Shown: in pieces, positions 1 through 9,390 of the stretch
How positions within the stretch are numbered: the stretch's first letter is position 1
Layout: the number at the start of each line of letters is the position of its first letter
Source of the DNA: Anaerolinea sp.
GTDB lineage: Bacteria > Chloroflexota > Anaerolineae > Promineifilales > Promineifilaceae
Direction of reading: 5' to 3'
DNA length: 45,738 nt
NCBI GenBank assembly: GCA_014879875.1
Contig: JACSRF010000270.1
Location: forward strand, 1 to 45,738
Translations under genes and position numbers: made by a program
Notes under the pieces: model-generated
The model's database searches: none
Seen by the model: only the letters and a program-made list of their open reading frames with translations
What the model was told of the DNA's origin: nothing

Positions 1-2166
1 GTCTGGGGCGGCCGGCGGCGGCTGGATGCGCGCCGGGTTTTCCTCGAAGATGTCCCACTCCAGGCTCCCGGCGCCATTGTTGGCGATGGTCAAGGTTTGT
101 ATCGTCTGGCTGTCTGTTACCTGTGTCGCCAGCAGCTCGGCAGGGCTGACGGCGATCACCGGGGCCAGCGGCAGGAAGAAGCCGACGTCATCCGACGGCC
201 AGGCGAAGGCCCCTAACGCCTGATTATTGCCCTCACCGGTGGCGAAGACGCTGACTATCGCCCCCGCCGGCAGCGTCACCGGCATCGGGTCTATCAGCGT
301 CGTGGCTCCGCCGGGGGTGGTGATTTTCAGGTCATACGTCCCTGCCGGCAATTCCAGGTAGGGGGCAACGTCGCTGAAGTTCACATCTGTCACTACCGGT
401 GTGCCATCTTGCAGGCGCACGTCGGCCGTCGCCAGCCCGGCGGCAAAGGGGGCCAGATGCCCCAGGCGCAGTTTGAAGGCGCCAGCGGCGGGCGCGCTGT
501 TGTCGTCTACCAGCGCCAGCAGTTCTAGCGGGTGGTTCGCCCCGTCCCCGGTAGCGATGACGGAGTAGTCCACGCCGCCGGTCAGGGTGAAGGTCCCGCT
601 CATGGCCGGGGTGGCGCTGCCCGCCGGGTACACCGCTACGTCGTAGCTGCCCGCCGGAACGGTGAGGTAAGCGGTGGAGTCGCCATAGACGAAGTTAGTG
701 AGGACGGGGGTGGCGTTGAGGGTGACGGTAACAGCCGTGCCCGGATCGGCGGTAAAGGGCGCCAGGTGCGCCACCGCCAGGCGTGCTTCGGGATCCGTCG
801 CCGCGAGTTCCAGACACCAACCACCGGCGATTTGCCCGGAGTCGCCGCCAGTGTCATCTACGACGTACAGGCTCCAGGTTCCATTGGGGTTTGTATTGTT
901 GAAAACAGCCAACTGTGTCTCGGCGGAGGGCGCCGGCGCTGGCGCGGGGAAAGTGTCCCCGGCCTCGTAGTTGCTGGGCTGGTACGTCCCCGAGGCGATT
1001 TGCGTGGCGTCGGGTAGTGGCCCGGCCGCAGCGTCATCGAAGATGAGATTCACATTGACCAGGTCGCCACTGCCCCCGGCATCGGACATGATGATCAGGT
1101 TTTCTCCCTGTGGGCCAACCAGCAGGATGTCTATGTCGTCCGGCCAGGTGTGGTTCATGTCCAGCAGGTGGACGTTGACGTCGGTCAGCGCCGCGCCATA
1201 GCCGGTCACGTTGATGTCCGATGGGTAGGGTGTGGCCGCGCCTGAGGAAGGGATGGTGATGGGATCGCTATTACAAACAAGTTGACCTGATTCCCAAATC
1301 CAGGCGCCAGCAGAAAACACTTCCGCAGTGGTCCAGGGATTGTTCAAGGGCGGGGCGTAGACGCCGCCAATCAAATCATACACGTAAATGAAGCCCGGTT
1401 CATCTATCACCAGGTAAGCATAGCCATCATGGCTGACAGCCAGGCCATCAATATCTGTCTGCCCGGCCGGGTAGGCGGCGACCGGCGTGACCGACGCATC
1501 GGGATTAATAATCACCAGACCGATGCCATACGGCGTTGCGTCATCATTGGCGCAGTAGAAAACACCGTTGTTGGGGTCAGCGGCAAAACCACCACAGTCC
1601 AAATCGGCGTCCACATAATCAATGTGTACCGTCGCCACAAGCGTATCGGTGTCAATGGCCCAAATGGCTTCATTGGCGATGTTTTTCGTCCCGTACAACG
1701 TGCCGTTGTAGAAAGCCAGGCCAACCATACTCTGGTTGTTCCCACCGCCGTCCACAATGGTTCCGAGCTGGTTAATGGCCCCGCCAACCGGCCACTCATA
1801 GAGGGTAGCGCCGCTGTTGAAATAGACCAGGTTATTCGCTTCGTCGAAAGCCGCGCCCCACACCTGGGCGCCGATGAAGGCTTGAATCATGTTGTTGGTG
1901 ATGGGATCAATCTGGTAGGCAGGTATCGTGGTGTCGTCTACGCCTACCAACAGGGGGTATTCCACAGTTTGCGGCGCAAGGATAACGGACGGCATTGTCG
2001 CCGGAGCAGATGTTTCTTGCTCAGCGGCCAGGGCCATCGCCTGCTCTAATTGAGTTTCGGCCGAATCTGCAGCGGCCGCCACCGGGCTTTGCGCCAGCAC
2101 AACCAGAGGCAACAAAACAAACATGACCAGGAATGACATGAATATCAACAACCGTTTGCGTTTCAT
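1..2166 (-). CDS. Secreted multidomain protein (partial, C-terminus beyond window): signal peptide, propeller-like region, proprotein-convertase P-domain-like region, two DUF4397-like domains, start of an Ig/BACON-like repeat
   Basis: Manual translation from ATG at 2166: MKRKRLLIFMSFLVMFVLLPLVVLAQSP...; open to base 1 without a stop (722 codons). P-domain-like 'DVNVHLLDMNHTWPDDIDILLVGPQG...NGTWSLYVVDD..GDSGQIAGGWCLEL'; DUF4397-like 'RLAVAHLAPF...VLTNFVYGDSTAYLTVPAGSYDVAVYPAGS' and 'FKLRLGHLAPF...APYLELPAGTYDLKITTPGG'. Not in the supplied ORF track because it is open-ended. Confidence 0.85.
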   Translation of the reverse strand, partial: MKRKRLLIFMSFLVMFVLLPLVVLAQSPVAAAADSAETQLEQAMALAAEQETSAPATMPSVILAPQTVEYPLLVGVDDTTIPAYQIDPITNNMIQAFIGAQVWGAAFDEANNLVYFNSGATLYEWPVGGAINQLGTIVDGGGNNQSMVGLAFYNGTLYGTKNIANEAIWAIDTDTLVATVHIDYVDADLDCGGFAADPNNGVFYCANDDATPYGIGLVIINPDASVTPVAAYPAGQTDIDGLAVSHDGYAYLVIDEPGFIYVYDLIGGVYAPPLNNPWTTAEVFSAGAWIWESGQLVCNSDPITIPSSGAATPYPSDINVTGYGAALTDVNVHLLDMNHTWPDDIDILLVGPQGENLIIMSDAGGSGDLVNVNLIFDDAAAGPLPDATQIASGTYQPSNYEAGDTFPAPAPAPSAETQLAVFNNTNPNGTWSLYVVDDTGGDSGQIAGGWCLELAATDPEARLAVAHLAPFTADPGTAVTVTLNATPVLTNFVYGDSTAYLTVPAGSYDVAVYPAGSATPAMSGTFTLTGGVDYSVIATGDGANHPLELLALVDDNSAPAAGAFKLRLGHLAPFAAGLATADVRLQDGTPVVTDVNFSDVAPYLELPAGTYDLKITTPGGATTLIDPMPVTLPAGAIVSVFATGEGNNQALGAFAWPSDDVGFFLPLAPVIAVSPAELLATQVTDSQTIQTLTIANNGAGSLEWDIFEENPARIQPPPAAPD

Positions 2167-2269
2167 AGACCATTTTCTCCTTGATTTGTTAAACATGATC
2201 AGGTTGATGGGGTTACTACGGTACTATGATAAATGAAAAGCAGGGTCGAGTGCAATGAGAGATAGGAAA

Positions 2270-2305
2270 AAAAACGGCCGTCACTGGCAAGTAACGGCCG
2301 TTTTT
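2270..2305 (-). terminator. Intrinsic terminator for the 2331-8708 gene, built from two ACGGCCGT copies
   Basis: aaaaacggccgtcact-ggca-agtaacggccgttttt: 16-bp stem with one wobble/mismatch, 4-nt loop; T-rich run follows on the minus strand. Confidence 0.85.
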
Positions 2306-2330
2306 CCAATTCAGTCAATCAACGCCTGAC

Positions 2331-5300
2331 TTACGGTTTGATGATGAACGGTAAGTAGATGTAAGACATGGGTGGCTCGGCGGCTACGGCCGTCGTCGTC
2401 AACGTCACGCTGTCCGTCACCATCGGGGCCGTTTGCGAGGCAGCCGTGACAACCGCCGCGTCTTCGTCGCCATCTTCGGCATCCGCCGGGACAATGACGG
2501 TGACAACCAGGGTCGTACTACCGCCCGCCGCCAGGGTCACGCTGCTCTCAGATAACGTCGTCGTCCAGGCGCCGGTCGCCGTCAGGTTAAACGTGTCCGT
2601 GTTTGTGCCGGTGTTGGTCAGCGTCAGCGTATACGTCACGGTCGTCCCCGCTGCGCCAGACAGTCCCGTCTGCGCCGCAGTTAACTCCACGCCATACATG
2701 CTGACCACAACGGCCGTCGTCGTCAACGTCACGTCGGCGGTCGCGGCCGGATCCGTCTGCGACGCTGCCGTTACCTCGGCGGCGTCCATCTCGCCATCCG
2801 CCGCATCTGCCGGTATGGCAACAGTGACCGCAACCTGCGTACTGCTACCAGATGCCAGGGTCACGCTGCTCTCAGATAACGTCGTTGTCCAAACGCCGGT
2901 CGCCGCCAGATCGAACGTGTCCGTGTTTGTGCCGGTATTGGTCAGCGTCAGCGTATACGTCACGGTTGTTCCCGTCGCCCCAGACAGTTCCGTCTGCGCA
3001 GCGGTCAATTCCACGCCATATACACTCTCTACCGTCAACGTAACCGGCGCTTCCACCAACGGCTGGAAGGGATCATTACTGTGAACGCACAACGTTGCAC
3101 TGTAGGTACCGCCCATCAACCCGGCGCTGTCAAAGGTCACGGTGACGTCGCTGCTGCTCCCGACGGCCGTGCTGCCGCTATCTGGAGATACACTCAACCA
3201 GGCAATATCTTCGGGGTCGCCACACGCAGAAGCAAGCGATCCCTCAATAACGAACGGCATTCCCTGCTGCGTCAGGCTGCCGCCATCATTGGCCGCGCCC
3301 CAGGTTCCGGTGAACTGCAACGCATTGCCGGTCGTCGTCTGGCCGACAACAGTGATAGGCGGCGCCCAGGGGCCAGAAGTCAGCGTGCCGTCGGTCGTCC
3401 AATCGAACCAGTACGTTCCGGCAGGCAAGAAAAGACCGCCCAGGTCAACCACATTAGCCATGATCGGTCGGGTCGTATTGCCAATCGAAGTCTCTGACGT
3501 GCGGTAGATGTTCGACCAGCCCGTCGAGACCATGCGGTTGGTGGTCAGATCGCCAAAGACGACGCTGGAGCCGGGATCATTTGGCGGACCATCCCAGATT
3601 TGCACATAGACACCGGTAATGGTGGATGCGGTGGTAGAGCCTGTCTGGTAGGCGAAGAAGGTCACGGTGTCCAATATCCAGCCGCTGTCGTCAACGACAA
3701 ACTCATCGGCCATGCGGTTGCCAACCGCGAATTGGTTGCCAAAGCCGAGCGTCGTCATCAGCAGGGTGGAGTTTTGCAGGCGGGAGTCGTCTGCGCCGCC
3801 AGCGCCGCCGCCGGGATGCGTGACCAGCGGGCCATTGTCGTAAAGGACAACGGCCGGGGAATGCGGCGCAAACACAGTACCTGCTTCAACAATTGACCAG
3901 GCCAGGCTGGCGCTGCCATTGTTGCTGATGGTCAACGTCTCAGTATGCACTGTGTTCGGCGCCTGCGTGCTGCTCAGGCTAGATGGCGCCACGCCAATCT
4001 GCGCCACGTTGACATTGACGGTCGCCGAGTCGCTGGCTGTAGCGGTAAAACTGACGCCATCATAAGCCGTCCACACGGCCGTATTCGTCGTCGTCAGGTA
4101 GATGGTCTGGCTGATGGTCAACCCGGCGGCGACCGTATTCACGCTTTCGCCGGGCTGCAAGTTATAGGCGAATCCGGTGAAGATCGTCCCCAACTGATCA
4201 TCTACCAAGTCATGCAGCGGCAGCGGGACATCGCCGGTATTGCTCACTTCGTAGCAATAGTAAACGACATCGCCGCTATCTACGGTGATCTCAGACGTGG
4301 TTGCGCAAACGGCCGCTTCCGTGCCCACCGTCTTAGTCAGCTCAATCGTGGCAAACTGCGTCTGCAACACAGTCAGGCTCAGCGGTACAATGACCAGGTC
4401 TGTCTCATTGCCAGGGCCAGCATCGGGGTCATTGCTGAAGAAGCAGAGGTTGCCGCTGTAGTCACCAGGCGTCAGGCCGGTCGAATCCAACGTCACCGTG
4501 ACATTCGTCGCCGCGCCGGTCGCCGTCGTGCCGCTGTCCGGCGTCACCGAGGCCCAAGGAATGTCGGCCAGGTCGTTACAGCCGGTCTGGATCACGACAT
4601 ACTCAATGAAGCGGCCGCTGATGCCCGTGATTTTACTTTGCACCAGGTTGCCACTGCGGTCAATTTCATGGACGCCGGTACCGGTGGTGGTCAGGATAGT
4701 GCCGCCGGGTAGTTCATATACCCCACGATACCCACCCAATCCGGCCGGGTCGTAACGGCCAACGAAGGCGCCGGCAGCCGTATATTCCAGGACGCCTTCC
4801 TCGGTGGAGGGGCTGAAATTGGCTACCAGGACATTACCATTGCCGGCTTCGGCGATTTGTTCGGGGAACGTGTTGACGGGCGTGAGATTGGCGATGTAAG
4901 CGCCCGTCGGGTCGTAACGGTGAATGGCGTCGCTGTCAATACCGCCCACAAGCCAATCGGAGGAACGGCCGTAGACGTCAAAGGGATTGTCTAATCCACC
5001 TGCGCCATTGGCAATGAAGTTGCCCAGATGGTTGCCAGCGGTATCAAACATGACAACAGCGTCAACATTCGCGCCGCCCCCAACCGTTACCAGCAAGTTG
5101 CCGCTCGCGTCCAGGCTGATGCCGCGAATGTTGTCCATGATGGCCGTATTCGCGCCGCCAGCGGGAGCGAAGACCCCCAGGTAAGCGCCATCCAGATCAA
5201 ACTCGTGTACCACGTCACCAATCTGATCAGAGAGCAAGATGCTGTCCCCGCTGGCGCTGAGAATGGCATGGATTCCCGTGCCGACCACTGCATTTTGCGG

Positions 5301-8300
5301 CACAAAGTCAGGATCGATCACATCGCCGGTGATCGGGTCCAGGGCCATGATGCGATCATTGGTAGAGTCTGGCGCCAACAAAATACCGGTCGTCAGCAGT
5401 GCGCGTTTCGCCAGGGCGCGCGCCTCCAGGCTGGGTTGAATGACCGCCAATGGCGCGCCGATCTCCAGGCCGGCGATCTCCGCCGCTACGGCGGCTTCCG
5501 AGTTGAAACCGACCGGCGTGGCAGGGAACAAGGGACGCGCAGCAGGGCGAGTGGCCGGCTCTTCAAAGATTTGCCAGATCAGGTCACTGCCACCGGTATT
5601 GTTGATCGTCACCACATGCTGCGTTTGCGTATCGGGGTTTTGATCGCTACTGACAGCCAGGGGATCAACAAAGATATTCGGCGGGTCCGGGATGCCAATG
5701 GTCACGGTGGCTGTGTCGGTAGCCGTCACCACATCTATTGGCCCGGCATTATAAGCGGTCCAGGTGGCGAAATTCACCGTTGTCTCGGTCAGGGTGACAG
5801 TCTGGGTGATGAAAACAGATGCGCCGGGGTCCAGGGCAAAGGGGAAGCCGTTGAGGATGCTGCCCAGTTCGCTGTCATCCAGGTCGTGGAGATTCAGCGT
5901 GACGTTACCGATGTTCGCCACGGTATAGCAGTAGGTAACGGCCGTGCCCGCCGGCACAGTGATGGCATCCGTCACCGCACAAGTGGCGCTGGATGTGCCT
6001 ACGGTTTTAGCCAGGCTGATGCCCGGTTGCTCGATGAAGTCTGTTGGGATGACGGCAATCGGCATGTGCGCCGCCGTCACATCGGTCATGGCCCTGGTCA
6101 CCGGTTGAATGGACACATTGGCAAACGTCCAGGCATTCAATGTGCCGCTGGCGATTTCCACCGCGATGGTGATCACCTGCGTACCGCCAGCCGGGATCGT
6201 GAAGTTGGCCGGCGTCACCGTACCAGAAAATCCCGCTGGCCCGGTCACCGCAGCGTTATACTCCTGCGCCGTCCCCAGGGTGCTGCGCAGCGTGCGCGTC
6301 CAACTGCAACTACCCGCACAATTGTTATCAGCCATGCTCGGCAGGTTGAGCAAACGGGGGTCGCCACCAATAGCCGGGTCGGCGGCGACATATTCCGCAT
6401 CGGTGATGTCCAGCACAAAGCCGACATAGCTGGCCGTCGTCAGGTCAATGCGGCCACCGCCAAAGTCAAAGGGGTCGCCCGGTGTAACGCCATCTTCCTT
6501 GTCCACGGCCGTTATCCCGGTCATCATCAGCGCCGATTTCACTTCGGCCGGCGTCCAGGTGGGGTTTAGCGCCCGGATCAAGGCCGCCGCGCCGGCCGCG
6601 TGCGGGCTAGACATCGAGGTGCCGCTGATGATATTGAACGAGGGCGGGGTCGTAAACCCGGCGAAGTAAGGCGCCAGGATATTCAGACCGGGGGCGCTCA
6701 CGTCTGGCTTGATCAGGTTCGCCAACCCCGGCACAGTCGAACCGGCCGGACCACGCGAACTGAAACTCGCCATATTGTCCCCATACATACTGTTGTAATC
6801 TACAGCGCCACCTGTAATGCGCCCCATGTGCCCCGTGCCAGTAGCCAGCCACGCTTTCAAAATGACGCCATCAGCATAGCTGATGTGGGTAGCGGGCAAA
6901 ACGTGGGTGTCATCATTGAGGCTGGCCGCGCTGGGCGCATCGTTCAACAAGATCATGCCCCCGCCACCGGCATCTAATACGTTTTGGCCTTTGGCAACCC
7001 GGCCAATGGCGCCACGATCACAAACGACTATCTGACCGGTGAATGTACCAGCGGGGAATGGGTTACAAAGCGGATTGTTATACGGGGGATCGCCCGCATA
7101 GACCAGCGGCGCCGGGCCATAACCAACCGTCGGGCTTTGCCCCAAAATATCAGGCAATGGGCCACTGCTGCTGGTCAGGTCTACCACAGAGTTCAGGATG
7201 GCGCGGTCATGCGTGCCGGCGCCAACGGTCATAATCCACGGCCCCTGATGCCCAACCGTGCCGGCGCCAGGGCCGGAATTGCCGGCAGAGTTCGCCGGGA
7301 ACACGCCGGCGGCTACGGCATTGCGAAAGGCAACGGCCGTTGTCTCCACGTAAGGATTCGTCCCACCGCTGATGGAGTAGTTGGTCACGTCTACGCCGTC
7401 AACGACTGCCTGATTGACGGCGGCCGTGGTAGAGGAAGTTGGGCAGGAGGGAAAACACACCTGGTAAGCGATGATGTTGGCGTGCGGGGCTACGCCGGAA
7501 ACGGCCGTGAAAGTATAAGTCGCCGTCGGCGCATACAACACAGGGTCTTGCAAGAAGTTGCCGCCGGCTGTACCGGCCGTATGGCTGCCATGCCCGTTTG
7601 TGTCCTCAGGATTGGTTGAGGAGGTGTGCAAAGCCCACGCGCCGATCAACTTGTCATTGCAGAACCCAGGGTTGGTCGCGCAGTAACCAACATAATTGCC
7701 CGCACCGTAGGGGTTGGTGTGAATGTAACCGTCGCCACCCACAGCGGCAAAGGAGGGATGGCTGGAGTTGATGCCCGTGTCAATGACGCCAATGATAATC
7801 CCTTCGCCCATGGAGCCGGTCGGGACGATCTGGCCGCGAATTTCACCGCCGGGGAAAGCAGCTGTGTGGATATTGACATAGAGCAGTTGATTAACCAACA
7901 TACCCTGCTGCGCATCCGTCAACGTGGCCGAGCCAACCATCGGGTTTACCGTATGGTCCAGGGGGACCTGGATGGGGCCATTGACGCCCACCGCACCGGA
8001 ATGGATGTGAGCGGCCGTTGGCGCAGCTACATCGTGCGCGATATTCCAGGTAAGTTGTTTCGTCAGCAGGTTATAGGCAAATGTCCCTGTCCCGCTGGCT
8101 GTAGACGCATTAGGCGGCACTTCCTGGCTGCCATCCAGGGTAGCAGCGTACTGCCTGTCGGTATAGCTGCCACCCCAAAGCTCCGGCGCGCCGATGAAAT
8201 CTGGACCGGCGTCGGTGAGAATCTCTTCCTCACGCTCGCGGTAGAGCAAGAGGACGCCATCCATCTCGGCGACTCTGGCCGCTTCGGCGGGGGAAAGGAA

Positions 8301-8708
8301 GACAGCCAGCCCATTGTAGGCATGACGATAATAGAAGCTGACATCTACGCTGCGTCCCAGCAGGGCGTTCATGTCGGCGGCAAAGCGATCTTGTACACCA
8401 GCCAGGTATTGCTCGTAGGCCAGGCTGGCGGGGCTTCTGCTATCCAACTTGCGCGCGCCGGTAGTCAGAGGGCTGGTCGCCTCCAGGCCGGCGATCCCCC
8501 CGGTATACGTCGCCAGGGGGGCATCGGCCAATTGCACAATGTAGACAGCGGATTCTGTCTCGCCTGCGGCTTCGTTATAGACACGACTGCTGCCCGCGTC
8601 TACGGCCGTTGCATTTTCAGATGTTTGCGAGGGTTGCGCTGCGGCTGTCGCCGCAAACAACGTCGCACCGATCAACAAGAGAAGAAACTTTATAGATTTG
8701 CGTACCAT
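2331..8708 (-). CDS. S8 family serine protease, secreted, 2125 aa, with CHRD-like insertion, PA domain, Ig/BACON-like repeats and C-terminal YLPFIIKP
   Basis: Catalytic motifs IIGVIDTGINSSHPSF (Asp), DTNGHGSHTAGT (His), GTSMSSPHAAGAAAL (Ser); N-terminal signal peptide MVRKSIKFLLLLIGATLFAATAAAQ. Confidence 0.95.
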   Translation of the reverse strand: MVRKSIKFLLLLIGATLFAATAAAQPSQTSENATAVDAGSSRVYNEAAGETESAVYIVQLADAPLATYTGGIAGLEATSPLTTGARKLDSRSPASLAYEQYLAGVQDRFAADMNALLGRSVDVSFYYRHAYNGLAVFLSPAEAARVAEMDGVLLLYREREEEILTDAGPDFIGAPELWGGSYTDRQYAATLDGSQEVPPNASTASGTGTFAYNLLTKQLTWNIAHDVAAPTAAHIHSGAVGVNGPIQVPLDHTVNPMVGSATLTDAQQGMLVNQLLYVNIHTAAFPGGEIRGQIVPTGSMGEGIIIGVIDTGINSSHPSFAAVGGDGYIHTNPYGAGNYVGYCATNPGFCNDKLIGAWALHTSSTNPEDTNGHGSHTAGTAGGNFLQDPVLYAPTATYTFTAVSGVAPHANIIAYQVCFPSCPTSSTTAAVNQAVVDGVDVTNYSISGGTNPYVETTAVAFRNAVAAGVFPANSAGNSGPGAGTVGHQGPWIMTVGAGTHDRAILNSVVDLTSSSGPLPDILGQSPTVGYGPAPLVYAGDPPYNNPLCNPFPAGTFTGQIVVCDRGAIGRVAKGQNVLDAGGGGMILLNDAPSAASLNDDTHVLPATHISYADGVILKAWLATGTGHMGRITGGAVDYNSMYGDNMASFSSRGPAGSTVPGLANLIKPDVSAPGLNILAPYFAGFTTPPSFNIISGTSMSSPHAAGAAALIRALNPTWTPAEVKSALMMTGITAVDKEDGVTPGDPFDFGGGRIDLTTASYVGFVLDITDAEYVAADPAIGGDPRLLNLPSMADNNCAGSCSWTRTLRSTLGTAQEYNAAVTGPAGFSGTVTPANFTIPAGGTQVITIAVEIASGTLNAWTFANVSIQPVTRAMTDVTAAHMPIAVIPTDFIEQPGISLAKTVGTSSATCAVTDAITVPAGTAVTYCYTVANIGNVTLNLHDLDDSELGSILNGFPFALDPGASVFITQTVTLTETTVNFATWTAYNAGPIDVVTATDTATVTIGIPDPPNIFVDPLAVSSDQNPDTQTQHVVTINNTGGSDLIWQIFEEPATRPAARPLFPATPVGFNSEAAVAAEIAGLEIGAPLAVIQPSLEARALAKRALLTTGILLAPDSTNDRIMALDPITGDVIDPDFVPQNAVVGTGIHAILSASGDSILLSDQIGDVVHEFDLDGAYLGVFAPAGGANTAIMDNIRGISLDASGNLLVTVGGGANVDAVVMFDTAGNHLGNFIANGAGGLDNPFDVYGRSSDWLVGGIDSDAIHRYDPTGAYIANLTPVNTFPEQIAEAGNGNVLVANFSPSTEEGVLEYTAAGAFVGRYDPAGLGGYRGVYELPGGTILTTTGTGVHEIDRSGNLVQSKITGISGRFIEYVVIQTGCNDLADIPWASVTPDSGTTATGAATNVTVTLDSTGLTPGDYSGNLCFFSNDPDAGPGNETDLVIVPLSLTVLQTQFATIELTKTVGTEAAVCATTSEITVDSGDVVYYCYEVSNTGDVPLPLHDLVDDQLGTIFTGFAYNLQPGESVNTVAAGLTISQTIYLTTTNTAVWTAYDGVSFTATASDSATVNVNVAQIGVAPSSLSSTQAPNTVHTETLTISNNGSASLAWSIVEAGTVFAPHSPAVVLYDNGPLVTHPGGGAGGADDSRLQNSTLLMTTLGFGNQFAVGNRMADEFVVDDSGWILDTVTFFAYQTGSTTASTITGVYVQIWDGPPNDPGSSVVFGDLTTNRMVSTGWSNIYRTSETSIGNTTRPIMANVVDLGGLFLPAGTYWFDWTTDGTLTSGPWAPPITVVGQTTTGNALQFTGTWGAANDGGSLTQQGMPFVIEGSLASACGDPEDIAWLSVSPDSGSTAVGSSSDVTVTFDSAGLMGGTYSATLCVHSNDPFQPLVEAPVTLTVESVYGVELTAAQTELSGATGTTVTYTLTLTNTGTNTDTFDLAATGVWTTTLSESSVTLASGSSTQVAVTVAIPADAADGEMDAAEVTAASQTDPAATADVTLTTTAVVVSMYGVELTAAQTGLSGAAGTTVTYTLTLTNTGTNTDTFNLTATGAWTTTLSESSVTLAAGGSTTLVVTVIVPADAEDGDEDAAVVTAASQTAPMVTDSVTLTTTAVAAEPPMSYIYLPFIIKP
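2377..3023 (-). repeat. Tandem pair of about 108-aa (about 324-bp) Ig-like/DUF11-like domain repeats at the C-terminus of the S8 protease (approximate bounds)
   Basis: GVELTAAQTELSGATGTTVTYTLTLTNTGTNTDTFDLAATGVWTTTLSESSVTLASG... repeated as GVELTAAQTGLSGAAGTTVTYTLTLTNTGTNTDTFNLTATGAWTTTLSESSVTLAAG...; high nucleotide identity. Confidence 0.85.
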
Positions 8709-8912
8709 CTCTAACCTTCACCTTTGGAGGAGACATAACGGAATCTCCTTCTAACCTGATAAAAAGAACGATAATTTTGCGACATCATGGGCATGGGCAA
8801 GGGGAATATAGTGATCCTCGTTTATACCAACCTCTTAACCTCACCTCCTTGAAAGGCAATCCCATCCGACATCTGCTCAGGAAGGATTGGGTGTTAAATG
8901 GTAACGGCCAGA

Positions 8913-8956
8913 TTTGTTAGTTGGTTAGTCGGCTGGCAAGTCAACCAACTAACAAA
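8913..8956. repeat. Perfect 14-bp inverted repeat (hairpin) between the two giant protease genes
   Basis: tttgttagttggtt-agtcggctggcaagtc-aaccaactaacaaa. Confidence 0.8.
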
Positions 8957-9203
8957 CTTTCCCAGAGAGGCGTAGTCGTTGTGTTGAATGATAAACCCAG
9001 GCATGGGATCAGCGGCGCTGGTAACAATATGCCTGGTGTTCCGTGGCTGGCGTTGCCATATAAGGACTCGTTTGCGGTGAGAACATTTTAATTATTTTAT
9101 ATTATTCGTCAAATTAGAGTTTAACGGTGTGGCGCTTGACTAATCTTACCCTCAACTGGCGTGGACGCGAGACTGCCAAGGAGTTATAGATCAGTTCGCA
9201 CAA

Positions 9204-9239
9204 AAAAACGGCCGTTACTCGCAAGTAACGGCCGTTTTT
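9204..9239 (-). terminator. Intrinsic terminator downstream of the 9391-15378 gene, near-identical to 2270-2305
   Basis: aaaaacggccgttact-cgca-agtaacggccgttttt: perfect 16-bp stem, 4-nt loop. Confidence 0.85.
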
Positions 9240-9293
9240 CCAATTCACTCAATCAGCTAACCGGCACAACCGGCCAGCCAACCAACGTCTACC

Positions 9294-9390
9294 TTACGGT
9301 CTGATGATGAACGGCAGGTAAGGTTACTGACACCCGCAGCCAACGGTATCCAGTTGCTGTCAGGCGTCGTCACCCATCTACCAGTCGCCG
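9294..9390 (-). pseudogene. Out-of-frame remnant of the ancestral 3' end of the adjacent S8 protease gene
   Basis: Just past the annotated stop, a second frame reads ...EVTFDLTATGRWVTTPDSNWIPLAAGVSN and a third reads YLPFIIRP* (stop 9294-9296), matching the paralogue's C-terminal repeat and YLPFIIKP*. Confidence 0.75.

Noticed and set aside
5028-6569. 513-aa plus-strand ORF (and similar long ORFs 7626-8714, 11077-12261, 3945-4712, 14143-15018)
   Set aside because: They lie antisense to the giant S8 protease genes, show low-complexity R/G/H/Q-rich translations without domains, and are expected shadow ORFs in GC-rich coding DNA.
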